A stretch of 34,666 nucleotides of DNA, from assembly GCA_025923075.1 (NCBI GenBank), contig JAICGN010000037.1:1-34666 (forward strand), in the 5' to 3' direction. This document shows, piece after piece, positions 22,995 through 32,113 of the stretch. Each line of letters begins with the position of its first letter. The stretch's first letter is position 1. A program made the position numbers and the translations under genes. Origin of the DNA: Chitinophagaceae bacterium. GTDB taxonomy: Bacteria > Bacteroidota > Bacteroidia > Chitinophagales > Chitinophagaceae. Under the pieces are notes generated by a model. The model was not told the DNA's origin. It searched no databases and saw nothing but the letters and a program-made list of their open reading frames with translations.

Positions 22995-23267
22995 ATGGAA
23001 CCCCGCCAGCAATTAGCCTTGATGGACAAAGTTATTCGTGAGTTGGATGATTTGAAGAACAGCCTGACATCAGTATTAAAAAAAATTGCACAGCTTGAAG
23101 CTGATAATATTAATCTTGGCGTTGAATTATTAAATGATGGCTTGCCCGAACTACATGAAGAAGCAGATGATGCATTAGCAAAAACATCTGCACTGGTAGA
23201 TCAATTTACCGAGCACCGAAATAAATACGAGCAGGATAATCAAGGGTCACTATCCGAAGCTACATGA
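22995..23267 (+). CDS. Small coiled-coil protein, function unknown
   Basis: A 90-residue protein with a long heptad-like helix (LMDKVIRELDDLKNSLTSVLKK, IAQLEADNINLGVELLNDGL) and a second acidic helix. No signal peptide, membrane segment or known domain. It lies about 100 bases upstream of the TonB receptor, but the exact -7 box at 23310 lies between the two, so they are probably separate transcripts. Confidence 0.65.
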   Translation: MEPRQQLALMDKVIRELDDLKNSLTSVLKKIAQLEADNINLGVELLNDGLPELHEEADDALAKTSALVDQFTEHRNKYEQDNQGSLSEAT

Positions 23268-23309
23268 TGAAGCAGGTAAAATTAATTTACAAGTATAAAA
23301 ACGGTTCAA

Positions 23310-23317
23310 TACTTTTG
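23310..23317 (+). promoter_or_regulatory. Bacteroidetes -7 promoter element of the TonB receptor
   Basis: TACTTTTG is an exact match to TAnnTTTG, 55 bases before the receptor ATG. No clean -33 TTTG precedes it. Confidence 0.45.
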
Positions 23318-23371
23318 CGGCAACCAAGTCACCTTTCCATATTTCACTATTAATAATTTAAAAAACTGTTT

Positions 23372-26300
23372 ATGAAGAATCAATCATTTGCATTCAAATG
23401 TGCATTGATATGTCTATTCACATTTTCTTTTTTTCTAACTAAAGCACAGGTAACCACAGCGACGCTCAGCGGCATAGTAAAAGATCCAAAGGGAGATGGT
23501 CTCGCTTCCGCAACAGTTATTGTTGAATACCCGGATGCCGGTATTAAACAAACATTGATCACGAAATCGGATGGAAGATATACGGTTCCAAACTTAAGGG
23601 TAGGGGGGCCTTACCGCATTACCGTCAATCACGTGAGCTATAAGGAAGCAGTTTCAGAAAGTATTTTCTTAGAGTTAGGTTTAAATAATACCGTTGATTT
23701 TTCTCTCCAGGAAAAAACAACTGAACTTGGCAATGTAACGGTAACAGCCACCTCAAGAATATTTGACAATAAAAGAAGTGGTGCCTCAACAAATATCAGC
23801 AACCGTCTTATCAAGGCGTTACCCACCATTAACCGTTCTGCCGATGATTATCTCCGGCTGACTCCTTCGGCATCGCCCACCTATAATGGAATGTCATTTG
23901 CCGGCCGCAATGGTCAATACAATAACTACTCACTGGATGGTGCAGTTTTTAATAATCCGTTTGGTCTTGATGCACCGACTCCCGGCGGACAAACCAATGC
24001 TCAACCGATTTCTCTCGATGCAATTGACCAGATCCAGGTTAATCTTGCTCCCTATGATGTAACGCAGGCGGGCTTTACCGGTGCAGGGGTGAATAGTGTT
24101 ACCAAATCCGGCAGTAATAATTTTACCGGCACAGTGTATTCGTTTTACAGAACAGAGGCATTAACGGGAAAAAAAGTTGCAAACACTAAATTAGTAGTTC
24201 CTGATCTGAGCCAATTCCAGGGAGGATCTGCATTTGGCGGGGCATTCAAAAAAAATAAATTGTTTTACTTCCTCAGTTTTGAAACGGAACAACGTAAAGA
24301 TGAAGCCACCAGCTACGTTCCGCGAAATGCATCCAATGCCAACGAGTCTAATACGGCAAGGGTGTTGGAACAGGATATGATAGATGTAAGTAATATTTTG
24401 AAAGCGCGATTCGGCTATAACACCGGGCCTTACCAGGGATTTACCCACGAGCAAACAAATTATAAATGGCTGGCGAAATTAGACTGGAATATAAATGATG
24501 TTCATAAGCTATCCTTTACTTACAACGGACTGGATGCAAAAAAAGATAAGCCTGCTCACCCCAGCGCTATTGGACGCCGCGGTCCTGATTATACCACACT
24601 TCAGTTTCAGAGTTCAGGTTATCAAATAGAAAATAAGCTGAATTCATTTAGCACAGAGTTGAAATCGAATTTTAAAGGCAATTCCGCCAATAAACTAAGA
24701 ATGGTTTATACTCTTTTCCGCGACAACCGTAACCCTTTCTCAACTCCTTTTCCTGTCGTAAATATTTCCAAGTATGGATCCCGTTATATTGTAGCCGGGC
24801 ATGAACCTTTTTCTATAAATAATACCTTAAACCAGGATGCCATACAGGTAACAAATGATTTTACTCTTTACAAAAAAAATCATTCTATAACGTTTGGCGG
24901 TTCTTATGAATCGTTCAAGTTTGAGAACTCTTTTAATTTAACAGGATATGGTTTTAATATGTTTTTGGGAGATGTAGACATTGCAGATTTTAAGGCAAAT
25001 GTACCTTCAGGCGCCCCACTTTGGTTTGGGGTCTTTACCCTGGATCAGTTTGCAACCTATGCTACAAACAGGGCCGCTGCCGATAAATGGGCGCTTGTAA
25101 AAATGACGGTAGGGCAATTGTCAGCTTATGTCCAGGATGAATGGTATGCTAATTCTAAATTAAAAATGACTTTTGGTCTCCGCATGGACAAACCAATGTA
25201 TGATAATATGTCCTTTACAACTCCAAACATCCAGGAAGATGTATTTGCACCAAATGCCGGTACGTACTTAGGTTCATTTACTTCGGGCTCTCCTACGATT
25301 CAGAATTCCGATCCCCTTATCCTGTTTGACGAGGATGGCAACCCAATAAGCAATGGGAAAGGAAAAGACCTGGACAATACTCAACTTCCTAAAACTTCTC
25401 CATTATTCTCGCCAAGATTTGGCTTTAACTGGGATGTAAAAGGTGATAAGACCTTACAGGTGCGTGGTGGTACGGGACTTTTCACTGGTCGCTTTCCCTT
25501 TGTGTGGATAGGCAACCATATTGGTAATCCATTCAGTTCCTTTTATAATGCAACCGACAGGGATTTTAAATGGCCGCAAGTATGGCGTTCTAATGTAGGA
25601 ACCGATTTCAAAATTCCTTATGGTACGATTTTCACTTTCGATGTCGCTTTTACCAAAGATGTTAATGCGATGATGGTTCGTAATTACAAATTGGGAACAC
25701 CTACAGGTGTACTGAATTCAGGTACCGGTGATAAACGCAATGTTTACCTGGCTGCTAACCAGGGAGCTAATAACACTTATGTTTTCACAAATACAAAAGA
25801 GGGTCACCAATTCAATATTACTTTCCAGGCGCAGCAAAATTTTACAAAAGGCCTGTATGCAATGTTTGGATATAATTACCTTATAGCGAAAGATGCCAGT
25901 TCAATTTCTGCAGAGATTTCCAGTGATGCTTTTGACCGCAACCCGATTCTTAATAATGCTAACAAGGCCATTAATTCAAATTCACTATATGGAAATAAGC
26001 ATCGTTTTATTGCGGCTGCATCAAAAAAATGGGAATATGGAGAAATATGGGCTACTACTGTTTCTCTTTTTGGTTCATGGACATCGGGCAATCGGTTTGC
26101 TTATGTATATGGGGGTGATATAAATAATGATGGGACGAGTTCCAATGATCTATTGTATGTACCCGTTGACGGAGAAATTGACCTGATGACTTTTACTCCG
26201 TTAATAGATATAAATGGAGTTACACAGAATGCCGCAGCCCAGCGGACCGCATTCAAACAATTCATAGCGCAAGACGAATACCTGAGTGGATTAAGAGGAC

Positions 26301-26623
26301 AGTATACTGAAAAGTATGGAGGCGAGACACCCTGGAACACGCAACTAGACCTGCGTATTCTCCAGGATCTTATAGTGGGCAACAAGAAGAAACAAACATT
26401 CCAGTTTAGCGTGGATATTATGAACCTTGGTAATCTTATTAACAGCAAATGGGGTGTAGTCGAATATGCTACCACTTCTGGTTTCTATCAGCCATTATCA
26501 GTCACATACAACAGTAATGCGCCGACTTATCAATTCGATCCTTCATTAACGAAAACCTTCACTGAAAGTCCGGATCTGCAGTCCCGCTGGCAGATTCAGT
26601 TAGGATTGCGGTATATTTTTTAA
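23372..26623 (+). CDS. TonB-dependent outer-membrane receptor with carboxypeptidase-regulatory domain
   Basis: A 1083-residue outer-membrane protein. The signal peptide (residues 1-26) ends in TKAQ. Residues about 30-120 are a CarboxypepD_reg-like domain (LSGIVKDPKGDGLASATVIV.., DGRYTVPNLRVGG). The plug domain (about 125-245) holds NISNRLIKALPTINRSADDY and LDAIDQIQVNLAPYDV, followed by GAGVNSVTKSGSN. The rest is the 22-strand barrel, ending WQIQLGLRYIF with the terminal Phe used for insertion. The late segment DINNDGTSSNDLLYVP and the absence of a SusD gene place it with Oar-like receptors rather than SusC glycan importers. The substrate is unknown; TonB and ExbB/D are not in the window. Confidence 0.93.
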   Translation: MKNQSFAFKCALICLFTFSFFLTKAQVTTATLSGIVKDPKGDGLASATVIVEYPDAGIKQTLITKSDGRYTVPNLRVGGPYRITVNHVSYKEAVSESIFLELGLNNTVDFSLQEKTTELGNVTVTATSRIFDNKRSGASTNISNRLIKALPTINRSADDYLRLTPSASPTYNGMSFAGRNGQYNNYSLDGAVFNNPFGLDAPTPGGQTNAQPISLDAIDQIQVNLAPYDVTQAGFTGAGVNSVTKSGSNNFTGTVYSFYRTEALTGKKVANTKLVVPDLSQFQGGSAFGGAFKKNKLFYFLSFETEQRKDEATSYVPRNASNANESNTARVLEQDMIDVSNILKARFGYNTGPYQGFTHEQTNYKWLAKLDWNINDVHKLSFTYNGLDAKKDKPAHPSAIGRRGPDYTTLQFQSSGYQIENKLNSFSTELKSNFKGNSANKLRMVYTLFRDNRNPFSTPFPVVNISKYGSRYIVAGHEPFSINNTLNQDAIQVTNDFTLYKKNHSITFGGSYESFKFENSFNLTGYGFNMFLGDVDIADFKANVPSGAPLWFGVFTLDQFATYATNRAAADKWALVKMTVGQLSAYVQDEWYANSKLKMTFGLRMDKPMYDNMSFTTPNIQEDVFAPNAGTYLGSFTSGSPTIQNSDPLILFDEDGNPISNGKGKDLDNTQLPKTSPLFSPRFGFNWDVKGDKTLQVRGGTGLFTGRFPFVWIGNHIGNPFSSFYNATDRDFKWPQVWRSNVGTDFKIPYGTIFTFDVAFTKDVNAMMVRNYKLGTPTGVLNSGTGDKRNVYLAANQGANNTYVFTNTKEGHQFNITFQAQQNFTKGLYAMFGYNYLIAKDASSISAEISSDAFDRNPILNNANKAINSNSLYGNKHRFIAAASKKWEYGEIWATTVSLFGSWTSGNRFAYVYGGDINNDGTSSNDLLYVPVDGEIDLMTFTPLIDINGVTQNAAAQRTAFKQFIAQDEYLSGLRGQYTEKYGGETPWNTQLDLRILQDLIVGNKKKQTFQFSVDIMNLGNLINSKWGVVEYATTSGFYQPLSVTYNSNAPTYQFDPSLTKTFTESPDLQSRWQIQLGLRYIF

Positions 26624-26667
26624 CCAGGCTCCTTTTTGAGTCTTAAAAATAAGCTGTCCCCCAGAGG

Positions 26668-26693
26668 TCCGAGGGACTGAAAAGTCCTTCGGA
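26668..26693. terminator. Hairpin between convergent TonB receptor and serine hydrolase genes
   Basis: TCCGAGGGACT-GAAA-AGTCCTTCGGA: an 11-bp stem with one G-T wobble and a GAAA tetraloop. It sits 45 bases after the receptor stop and 24 bases before the stop of the opposing gene. There is no T run on either side, so termination by this hairpin alone is uncertain. Confidence 0.45.
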
Positions 26694-26716
26694 ATGGGTG
26701 GCTTCTCTTTCGAAAT

Positions 26717-28237
26717 TCATTTTACTCTTTTGAACTCGTTACCATCGTATGTTAGCATGTTAACCTGGCTTAAATCATCGGGTTTAAAAAAAACCACCTT
26801 TCCTGAGCCAGGAATAAGCTCAACACGGATCGATTCTTTTTGCGTGAAAGGAGTGGAAATTGCATGCAGGTTACCCAAGCCTATAGCCAACGCATTATTC
26901 TCGATTCCCACGCTGATATCACCAAACCAATCATTATGATATTTGCCGACATATGAATCCAATGGTAAGGTTAATTGCGAGGTCCGCTTTGCTCTCTCTG
27001 CAAATGATTTTTGTACTGATTCCATATTTTTTGCATAGCGGTTTTCAAGTTCAGGCAGCATTTTCAAGAATTGTTCTTCCGCACCTGCAACACCTGTAAC
27101 CCTATCATATATATATGCTGCCAGTATGTCGCCAGCCGCAGCGCCTACTCCTGCTTCATTACTCAAGATGACCAGCCCGATCCTTTTGTCAGGCATGAAT
27201 GAAGTATGTGCTTTGAATCCGGGGTACCCTCCAAAATGATAAATGATATTTTGATTTTGATATTTGCTTACATTCCATCCAAGACCATATTTACCGCCAG
27301 CAGTAAATGGATAGGATTGTTTGTCATAAGTAGCGAAACCTGTTTGAGCAGCCTTGACGACTTCGGCTGGGAAAACCTGTTTATTATTTATTTTCCCAAA
27401 ATTGATCTGCGCCTGTAACCATTTAGAAAGATCAGTTGCCGAGGTGACAAGACCACCGGCCGATTGCATGGTATTATCTTTCTTCGTAAGATAAATTTTT
27501 GTCAAGCCATTTACTCCATCGGCATCGTAAGGCGCGGCCATTTTCCATTTATTCTTTTCTGCATGCGATATATAAGCAGTCGTGTGCTTCATGCCAAGAG
27601 GAGTGAATATTTTTTCCTGCAACAGGTCCTGCCATTTAACATGCAAATGTTCCTGCAATTCCAAACCATAGATATTATAGCCTAGATTATCATAATCAAA
27701 AACGCCTAATTGTTTTTTAGCGACAGTAGCATCACTTAATAAATTCAGTATTTCTTTTTTTTCGATAACGCCGCTATATGCCATGCGAAAGACAAGGGGA
27801 TTGTTTTCAAGTCCGCTCGTATGCGTAAGTAAATTGCGGTTGGTAACATTGTTTCCTATTTCATTTTTAAAATGAATGGCTGTAAGATATTTTTTAAATG
27901 ATCTGTCCAGGAATATCTTTTTTTCATGATCGAGCAATGCGGCCGTAAGCCCCATAAATGATTTGGTACAGGAGGCGATATAATACAAAGTGTTTTCGTC
28001 GGCTTTTATACCGGCTTCTTTGTCCGCCCAACCATATCCTTTGATAAAAAATGGGCCGTTCTCATCAACGATTGAGATCACCAGGCTGGGTATAGCTGGT
28101 ATGCTTTCAAATATTTTTTTGGTGAAACTGTCCACGTCCCGGGCTAATTGTTGTTTACTAAATGCAGTTGTTTGTGCACATGAAGCGATACTGCAGATCA
28201 ATGTGACAACCAGCAGCATGATTTTAGTTTCCTTCAT
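26717..28237 (-). CDS. Serine hydrolase lipoprotein, beta-lactamase/PBP-like
   Basis: A 506-residue exported enzyme. The signal sequence ends IASC, so Cys20 may be lipidated. Catalytic motifs are all present: SCTK (89-92), YDN (182-184) and HFGG (334-337), with LLTHTSGLENN and GGLVTSATDLSKW between. Residues about 420-506 form an extra beta-rich C-terminal domain (YVGKYHNDWFGDISVGIENN), as in DUF3471-containing members of this family. The intact HxG motif makes it the most beta-lactamase- or peptidase-like of the three serine hydrolases here, but the true substrate (peptidoglycan peptide, D-amino-acid peptide or ester) is unknown. Confidence 0.9.
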   Translation of the reverse strand: MKETKIMLLVVTLICSIASCAQTTAFSKQQLARDVDSFTKKIFESIPAIPSLVISIVDENGPFFIKGYGWADKEAGIKADENTLYYIASCTKSFMGLTAALLDHEKKIFLDRSFKKYLTAIHFKNEIGNNVTNRNLLTHTSGLENNPLVFRMAYSGVIEKKEILNLLSDATVAKKQLGVFDYDNLGYNIYGLELQEHLHVKWQDLLQEKIFTPLGMKHTTAYISHAEKNKWKMAAPYDADGVNGLTKIYLTKKDNTMQSAGGLVTSATDLSKWLQAQINFGKINNKQVFPAEVVKAAQTGFATYDKQSYPFTAGGKYGLGWNVSKYQNQNIIYHFGGYPGFKAHTSFMPDKRIGLVILSNEAGVGAAAGDILAAYIYDRVTGVAGAEEQFLKMLPELENRYAKNMESVQKSFAERAKRTSQLTLPLDSYVGKYHNDWFGDISVGIENNALAIGLGNLHAISTPFTQKESIRVELIPGSGKVVFFKPDDLSQVNMLTYDGNEFKRVK

Positions 28238-28511
28238 TGTCTAGTTTTTATAGTGAATCAGACGATCCTCTGATTTAAATGTTGCAAAAATTTTTAATGC
28301 TGCATTTTACCTTAAACGAAAATGCGGAACAAAGAAAGAATGATTGGTTGAATTGGAGATTTCGGCTGAAGTGGAAGCCTAAAGTACGACCTTCTTTCAG
28401 AACGCCAAATTTTTTTCGGTCACTCAGCGGTCATAAAAAAAAATTTCCTGCAAACATCTAATCCATCTACAGAAAAACCTGCAACGTAACTTCGCTGACA
28501 AAATAAATAGC

Positions 28512-29561
28512 ATGGAATTAGGAATAGGTATGTTTGGCGATCTGCACATTAATAAAAAAGGAGAGATACAACCAGCAGGTCAACGATTGAAGGAACTGAT
28601 AGAAGAAATAAAACTGATGGATGAAGTAGGCCTTGATTTTTATGGCATCGGTGAACATCATCGTCCTGACTACGCGGTATCAACACCCGAAATAGTGATA
28701 GCTGCCGCAGCTACTGTTACAAAGAACATTAAACTGGGCAGTGCTGTTTCTGTTTTAAGTTCTTCGGACCCCGTGAAACTCTATCAAAGTTTTGCAACGA
28801 TCGACCTGCTTTCAAATGGGAGGGCGGAGTTAATGGCGGGTCGTGGCAGCTTTATTGAATCATTTCCTTTGTTTGGTTACAATCTTGATGATTATGATGA
28901 GCTGTTTGAAGAAAAATTGGATCTGTTGCTGAAAATAAACCGCTCGGAACGTATAACCTGGAAAGGTAAATTCAGGCCTGCATTAAACAACCAGCACGTG
29001 TTACCACGTGCAGTTAATGATCATCTCAATATTTGGATCGCAGTTGGTGGCACGCCTGCATCAGTGTTGCGGGCGGGAAAACATGGATTGCCTGTGATAT
29101 TTGCTATTATTGGTGGCAACCCTGAGCAATTTAAACCCTTGTTTGAATATTATAAGAATGTGTACAATCATTTTACCCATGATATGAAAAAGTTCCAGGT
29201 AGGTGTGCATATGCATTCATTTTTTGGTGATGATAGTAAAGAGATTGCGGATGAATATTATCCCATCTATTCAGCGCAAATGGATAGGGTAGGTCGTTCC
29301 CGGGGGTGGCCTCCTTACCAGGAGCAGCAATATGTAACCGGCCGAAACAGCAATGGGCATTTAATTATCGGTGACGCCAATCATGCCATTGATAAAATTC
29401 TAAAAATGGAGGAACTGTTTGGTCTTACCCGTTTTTCAGCCCATATGGATGTGGGCGGACCCCCGCATAACTTGCTTATGAGATCGATAGAGATCTATGG
29501 AACCAAGATTGCTCCAAAAGTAAGAGAGGCGTTGAGGAAAAAATTAGTAAGTAATAACTAA
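28512..29561 (+). CDS. LLM-class flavin-dependent oxidoreductase (luciferase-like)
   Basis: A 349-residue cytosolic TIM-barrel enzyme of the bacterial luciferase family, which uses FMNH2 or F420 to oxidise a small substrate. Seen: the GIGEHHRPDYAVSTPEIV segment (45-62), NIKLGSAVSVLSSSDPVKLYQSFATIDLLSNGRAEL, the GRGS loop, and IWIAVGGTPASVLRAGKHG, all typical of LLM oxidoreductases of the MsmEG/CHP03571-like group. Length fits. The substrate cannot be read from the sequence. The DinB-like gene begins 24 bases after its stop, so the two form an operon. Confidence 0.9.
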   Translation: MELGIGMFGDLHINKKGEIQPAGQRLKELIEEIKLMDEVGLDFYGIGEHHRPDYAVSTPEIVIAAAATVTKNIKLGSAVSVLSSSDPVKLYQSFATIDLLSNGRAELMAGRGSFIESFPLFGYNLDDYDELFEEKLDLLLKINRSERITWKGKFRPALNNQHVLPRAVNDHLNIWIAVGGTPASVLRAGKHGLPVIFAIIGGNPEQFKPLFEYYKNVYNHFTHDMKKFQVGVHMHSFFGDDSKEIADEYYPIYSAQMDRVGRSRGWPPYQEQQYVTGRNSNGHLIIGDANHAIDKILKMEELFGLTRFSAHMDVGGPPHNLLMRSIEIYGTKIAPKVREALRKKLVSNN

Positions 29562-29584
29562 GAATTAATAATAGAGAAAATCAA

Positions 29585-30073
29585 ATGGAGACAATAGTAA
29601 CACAATTGAAATTGTTAGTGAAGATGACATTAATGGCATGGGATGCACAAAATAATCATCTCAATAAACTGATCAGTTCATTAACGGATGAGCAATTGGC
29701 AAAAGAAACTGTGCCAGGGAAAAACACAGGTGTTTATTTGCTTGGACATTTAATTGCGGTGAGTGATGGTTTATTGCCCTTACTCGGTTTTGGTGATCGT
29801 TTATTTCCAGACATGGAAGAGGTGTTCCTCAAAAATCCGGATAAGTCAGGGTTGGCTCATCCTCCTGTCGCCGAATTAAAACGCAGATTGGAAACGGTGA
29901 ATAAAAAACTCAACCATCAATTTCAGGCTGCTGATGTCAGTGAATGGCTTAGCAGACATACCGCCGTATCACCCGAAGATTTCGTAAGAGAACCACACCG
30001 CAATAAACTGAACGCGGTAATTACCCGTACTGGTCATATGGCGTATCACATTGGGCAAATGCGCCTGCTTTAA
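29585..30073 (+). CDS. DinB-superfamily protein
   Basis: A 162-residue four-helix-bundle protein. The three metal-binding histidines of DinB/YfiT proteins are at His55 (LLGHLIA), His151 and His155 (TGHMAYHIGQMRLL). The order of elements, Trp helix WDAQNNHLNKLI first and GHxxxHxGQ last, is typical. Members act as thiol-dependent (bacillithiol or mycothiol) transferases or are of unknown role. It is co-transcribed with the flavin oxidoreductase, suggesting a shared detoxification step, but that is inference. Confidence 0.85.
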   Translation: METIVTQLKLLVKMTLMAWDAQNNHLNKLISSLTDEQLAKETVPGKNTGVYLLGHLIAVSDGLLPLLGFGDRLFPDMEEVFLKNPDKSGLAHPPVAELKRRLETVNKKLNHQFQAADVSEWLSRHTAVSPEDFVREPHRNKLNAVITRTGHMAYHIGQMRLL

Positions 30074-30088
30074 CTGATTGCCGAGCTG

Positions 30089-30370
30089 TCAACGGGATTT
30101 TCCCGAATTGCTTATAATCTTTCGTAGTTTTTGGATGTTGCCTTTCACCTTTTTCTGTGAACGAGGAACATTTTTAACAGAACCTGGTGCTTTTGAACCA
30201 TTGCCCATACCTGTATCATCATAACCCGGACCCACTTTGCGTAAGGATGATGGTGAATGACTGCCTGTATTAAAATCTTCGTCGTGTTTTGATGACTGCT
30301 TTTTGCTTTTGTCCGGTGCTTTACCCTTGTTGCGGGTTTTGCTTTCATCATTTTTATTTTTCTGATTCAT
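30089..30370 (-). CDS. Basic, disordered Lys/Ser/Gly-rich small protein
   Basis: A 93-residue protein made almost only of polar residues. The first half is Lys-rich (MNQKNKNDESKTRNKGKAPD), the middle Ser/Gly/Asp-rich (GPGYDDTGMGNGSKAPGSVK) and the end basic with a short helix (GNIQKLRKIISNSGKSR). It is probably unstructured and could bind nucleic acid or be a stress-type hydrophilic protein; I do not recognise a family. A full Shine-Dalgarno (AAGGAGG, 30375-30381) and a good promoter at 30415-30443 indicate a real, well-expressed gene. It converges with the DinB gene. Confidence 0.7.
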   Translation of the reverse strand: MNQKNKNDESKTRNKGKAPDKSKKQSSKHDEDFNTGSHSPSSLRKVGPGYDDTGMGNGSKAPGSVKNVPRSQKKVKGNIQKLRKIISNSGKSR

Positions 30371-30374
30371 ATAA

Positions 30375-30381
30375 CCTCCTT
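30375..30381 (-). promoter_or_regulatory. Strong ribosome binding site of the basic small protein
   Basis: AAGGAGG, four bases, then ATG, almost the same as before hsp20 (AAGGAGG, five bases, ATG). It fixes the start of this small gene. Confidence 0.6.
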
Positions 30382-30414
30382 ATTAACATTGATAATTATT
30401 CATCTACCAAATTT

Positions 30415-30443
30415 CAAAGGAAAATAGTGTGCCATGTTGTCAA
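30415..30443 (-). promoter_or_regulatory. Promoter of the basic small protein gene
   Basis: On the minus strand TTG (30441-30443) is followed by 18 bases and TTCCTTTG (30415-30422), fitting the Bacteroidetes promoter with one mismatch at the -7 box. The start codon is 44 bases downstream. Confidence 0.5.
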
Positions 30444-30528
30444 CCTAACGTGATAAAGAATAAAAATGATAGGTTCGTCGTCTTCAATGACGCATTCATA
30501 ACTTTGTAACAAAGCAAGCACAGCTTAC

Positions 30529-31281
30529 TTATTTTTTCAAAAAGATTGCCACTGCTCCAATCAACGTAAGTACTATCACCACTTTTCTATAATGATCATC
30601 TTTGATTTGTTTTATTATTTTTAAACCTATCCAAAAGCCCAGCGCCAGTGCCGGAAGGAGCCACAAGTCGGTTTGCAAACTTGAGAGCGTAATATTTTTC
30701 CAGTAAACTACCTGAAAAGGAAGTTTGAATAAATTGATCACTAAAAATAACCAGGCTGTTGTACCGATGAAATGATTTTTAGGTAGTCGCATTGCCAGGA
30801 AATAAAGATTGGAAAAAGCGCCGGCTAGATTTCCCAGCATCGTGGTGGTGCCTGCCATCATACCCGTGCCTGCGGCAAACAGAGGATGAGTGGGAACGTT
30901 TTCTGATTTGATAAATTCCATAACCACCATGATGATCACGGTAAGAACGATAATTACCGCCATTATTTTTCTGAAAACTGTTTCATTCATCTCCTTACCT
31001 GCAAATACACCGATCAAAATACCAGCTGCCATCCAGGGTGCCAGTTCCCAAAAATGCTTCCATTGCGCATGCCGGTGGTAATAGAGTACTGCAGCAATAT
31101 CAGCGACACATAATAACGGCAACACAATACCAGTGGATGCTTTACCACCGAAGACCAATGCCATCAATGTTACATTGAGCATGTCAATACCGCGAAGTCC
31201 TGCTTTGGCAAGCCCAAGGATAAATGCACCGGCAAATACTAATACTAAATCAATAGCTGACCAGGAGGATATTATTTCCAT
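30529..31281 (-). CDS. TauE/SafE-family (DUF81) permease
   Basis: A 250-residue membrane protein with about eight helices. The N-terminal GAFILGLAKAGLRGIDMLNV and the middle LAAGTGMMAGTTTMLGNLAGA-like repeat are the two half-motifs of the TauE/SafE (sulfite exporter-like) family, which moves sulfonates, sulfite or related anions. Length is typical. Substrate cannot be told. Alone in its transcription unit; the next upstream gene on this strand ends before a terminator at 31369. Confidence 0.88.
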   Translation of the reverse strand: MEIISSWSAIDLVLVFAGAFILGLAKAGLRGIDMLNVTLMALVFGGKASTGIVLPLLCVADIAAVLYYHRHAQWKHFWELAPWMAAGILIGVFAGKEMNETVFRKIMAVIIVLTVIIMVVMEFIKSENVPTHPLFAAGTGMMAGTTTMLGNLAGAFSNLYFLAMRLPKNHFIGTTAWLFLVINLFKLPFQVVYWKNITLSSLQTDLWLLPALALGFWIGLKIIKQIKDDHYRKVVIVLTLIGAVAIFLKK

Positions 31282-31360
31282 GCTTGATTAAACGAGCTTT
31301 CAAGATACATAAACCGTTCTATCCCTCAGTTGCATTGCTGTGCTGTAGATCCTCTGTAAA

Positions 31361-31388
31361 TAAAAAAAGGTCTTAGCTAGCTAAGACC
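31361..31388 (-). terminator. Terminator of the superoxide dismutase gene
   Basis: GGTCTTAGCT and AGCTAAGACC form a perfect 20-base palindrome (31369-31388). On the minus strand it is followed by seven T, so it ends the sodC-type transcript 30 bases after the stop. Confidence 0.8.
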
Positions 31389-31417
31389 AACTTCCTGTAA
31401 TTTGGCTGTTCAATAAC

Positions 31418-32056
31418 TTACTGTATCATCCCACACCCAATCCTGGTGCCCGAATTCCCCGCAGGCTGGCTTTTATAATCATCGGCGCCTCCATGAACTA
31501 TCATTGACTTACCTAAAATATTTTTATCAGGTTTGCCGCCTAATGTCCAGAGGTCTGTTGTTAAGGTCATAGTCCCTTTTCCCTGTGCATTCAACTTTAC
31601 ATTCCCGATATCACCTGAGTGAAAGCTTCCCGATCCCCATTTGCCATGCTGCGCATTTGTTGGATTCCAGTGACCATGGGCAAGCATGGCTGTATCGCCA
31701 CAATTGCCATGTTCATGGATATGCACTGCCACAGATTTTCCTGCTTTTTTCGGTATAGTGATATCCAGGGTCATTCTTACTCTGCCGGCCGAATCCGAAT
31801 CAAACCTTACGGTACCATCCACAGTAGTGTCAGCATACGTGCCGGACAATTTTGCTTCTGCATGGGCTACCATAGCCACGTTATCGGTAGCTACCGGCGC
31901 GTCCGTCGCTGTCGGTGCAGTGGATGTGGTTTCGCTGGTCAATGTTGATGAATCTGTGGTTTCGGTTTCCGTATTATCGTTACAGGCAACAATTACGACC
32001 GAAAGCATAATTCCGAAATATGATAGAAGTTTCGGGAGTAAAAAATCTGATTTCAC
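31418..32056 (-). CDS. sodC: Cu/Zn superoxide dismutase lipoprotein
   Basis: A 212-residue exported enzyme converting superoxide to peroxide and oxygen in the periplasm. The signal sequence ends in IVAC, so Cys25 is probably the lipid anchor, followed by a 40-residue Thr/Ser/Glu-rich linker. Metal ligands are visible: Cu His112, His114 (VHIHEHG), bridging His129 (GHWNP), His188 (IVHGGADD); Zn His137, His146 and Asp149 (FHSGD). The disulfide Cys119-Cys208 and the guiding Arg205 (GTRIGCG) are in place, so it should be active. It has its own promoter at 32072 and a terminator at 31361. Confidence 0.95.
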   Translation of the reverse strand: MKSDFLLPKLLSYFGIMLSVVIVACNDNTETETTDSSTLTSETTSTAPTATDAPVATDNVAMVAHAEAKLSGTYADTTVDGTVRFDSDSAGRVRMTLDITIPKKAGKSVAVHIHEHGNCGDTAMLAHGHWNPTNAQHGKWGSGSFHSGDIGNVKLNAQGKGTMTLTTDLWTLGGKPDKNILGKSMIVHGGADDYKSQPAGNSGTRIGCGMIQ

Positions 32057-32071
32057 GTTGATAGTTTTTTT

Positions 32072-32103
32072 GAAAGTTAGTTACAATTGAATGTGATGAC
32101 AAA
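32072..32103 (-). promoter_or_regulatory. Promoter of the sodC-type gene
   Basis: TTTG (32100-32103), 20 bases, then TAACTTTC (32072-32079) on the minus strand, a Bacteroidetes promoter with one mismatch. It lies in the short gap after the receiver gene and 15 bases before the sodC ATG, so sodC is not solely dependent on the receiver's promoter. Confidence 0.5.
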
Positions 32104-32113
32104 CCCTTACGCT

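Noticed and set aside
28279-28461. A 60-residue open frame between the serine hydrolase and the flavin oxidoreductase
   Set aside because: Basic, low-information sequence with no ribosome binding site in a divergent promoter region; it does not look like a protein.
31369-31388. Perfect 20-base palindrome considered as an operator
   Set aside because: It lies 30 bases after the sodC-type stop and is followed by T residues on that strand, so a terminator explains it.
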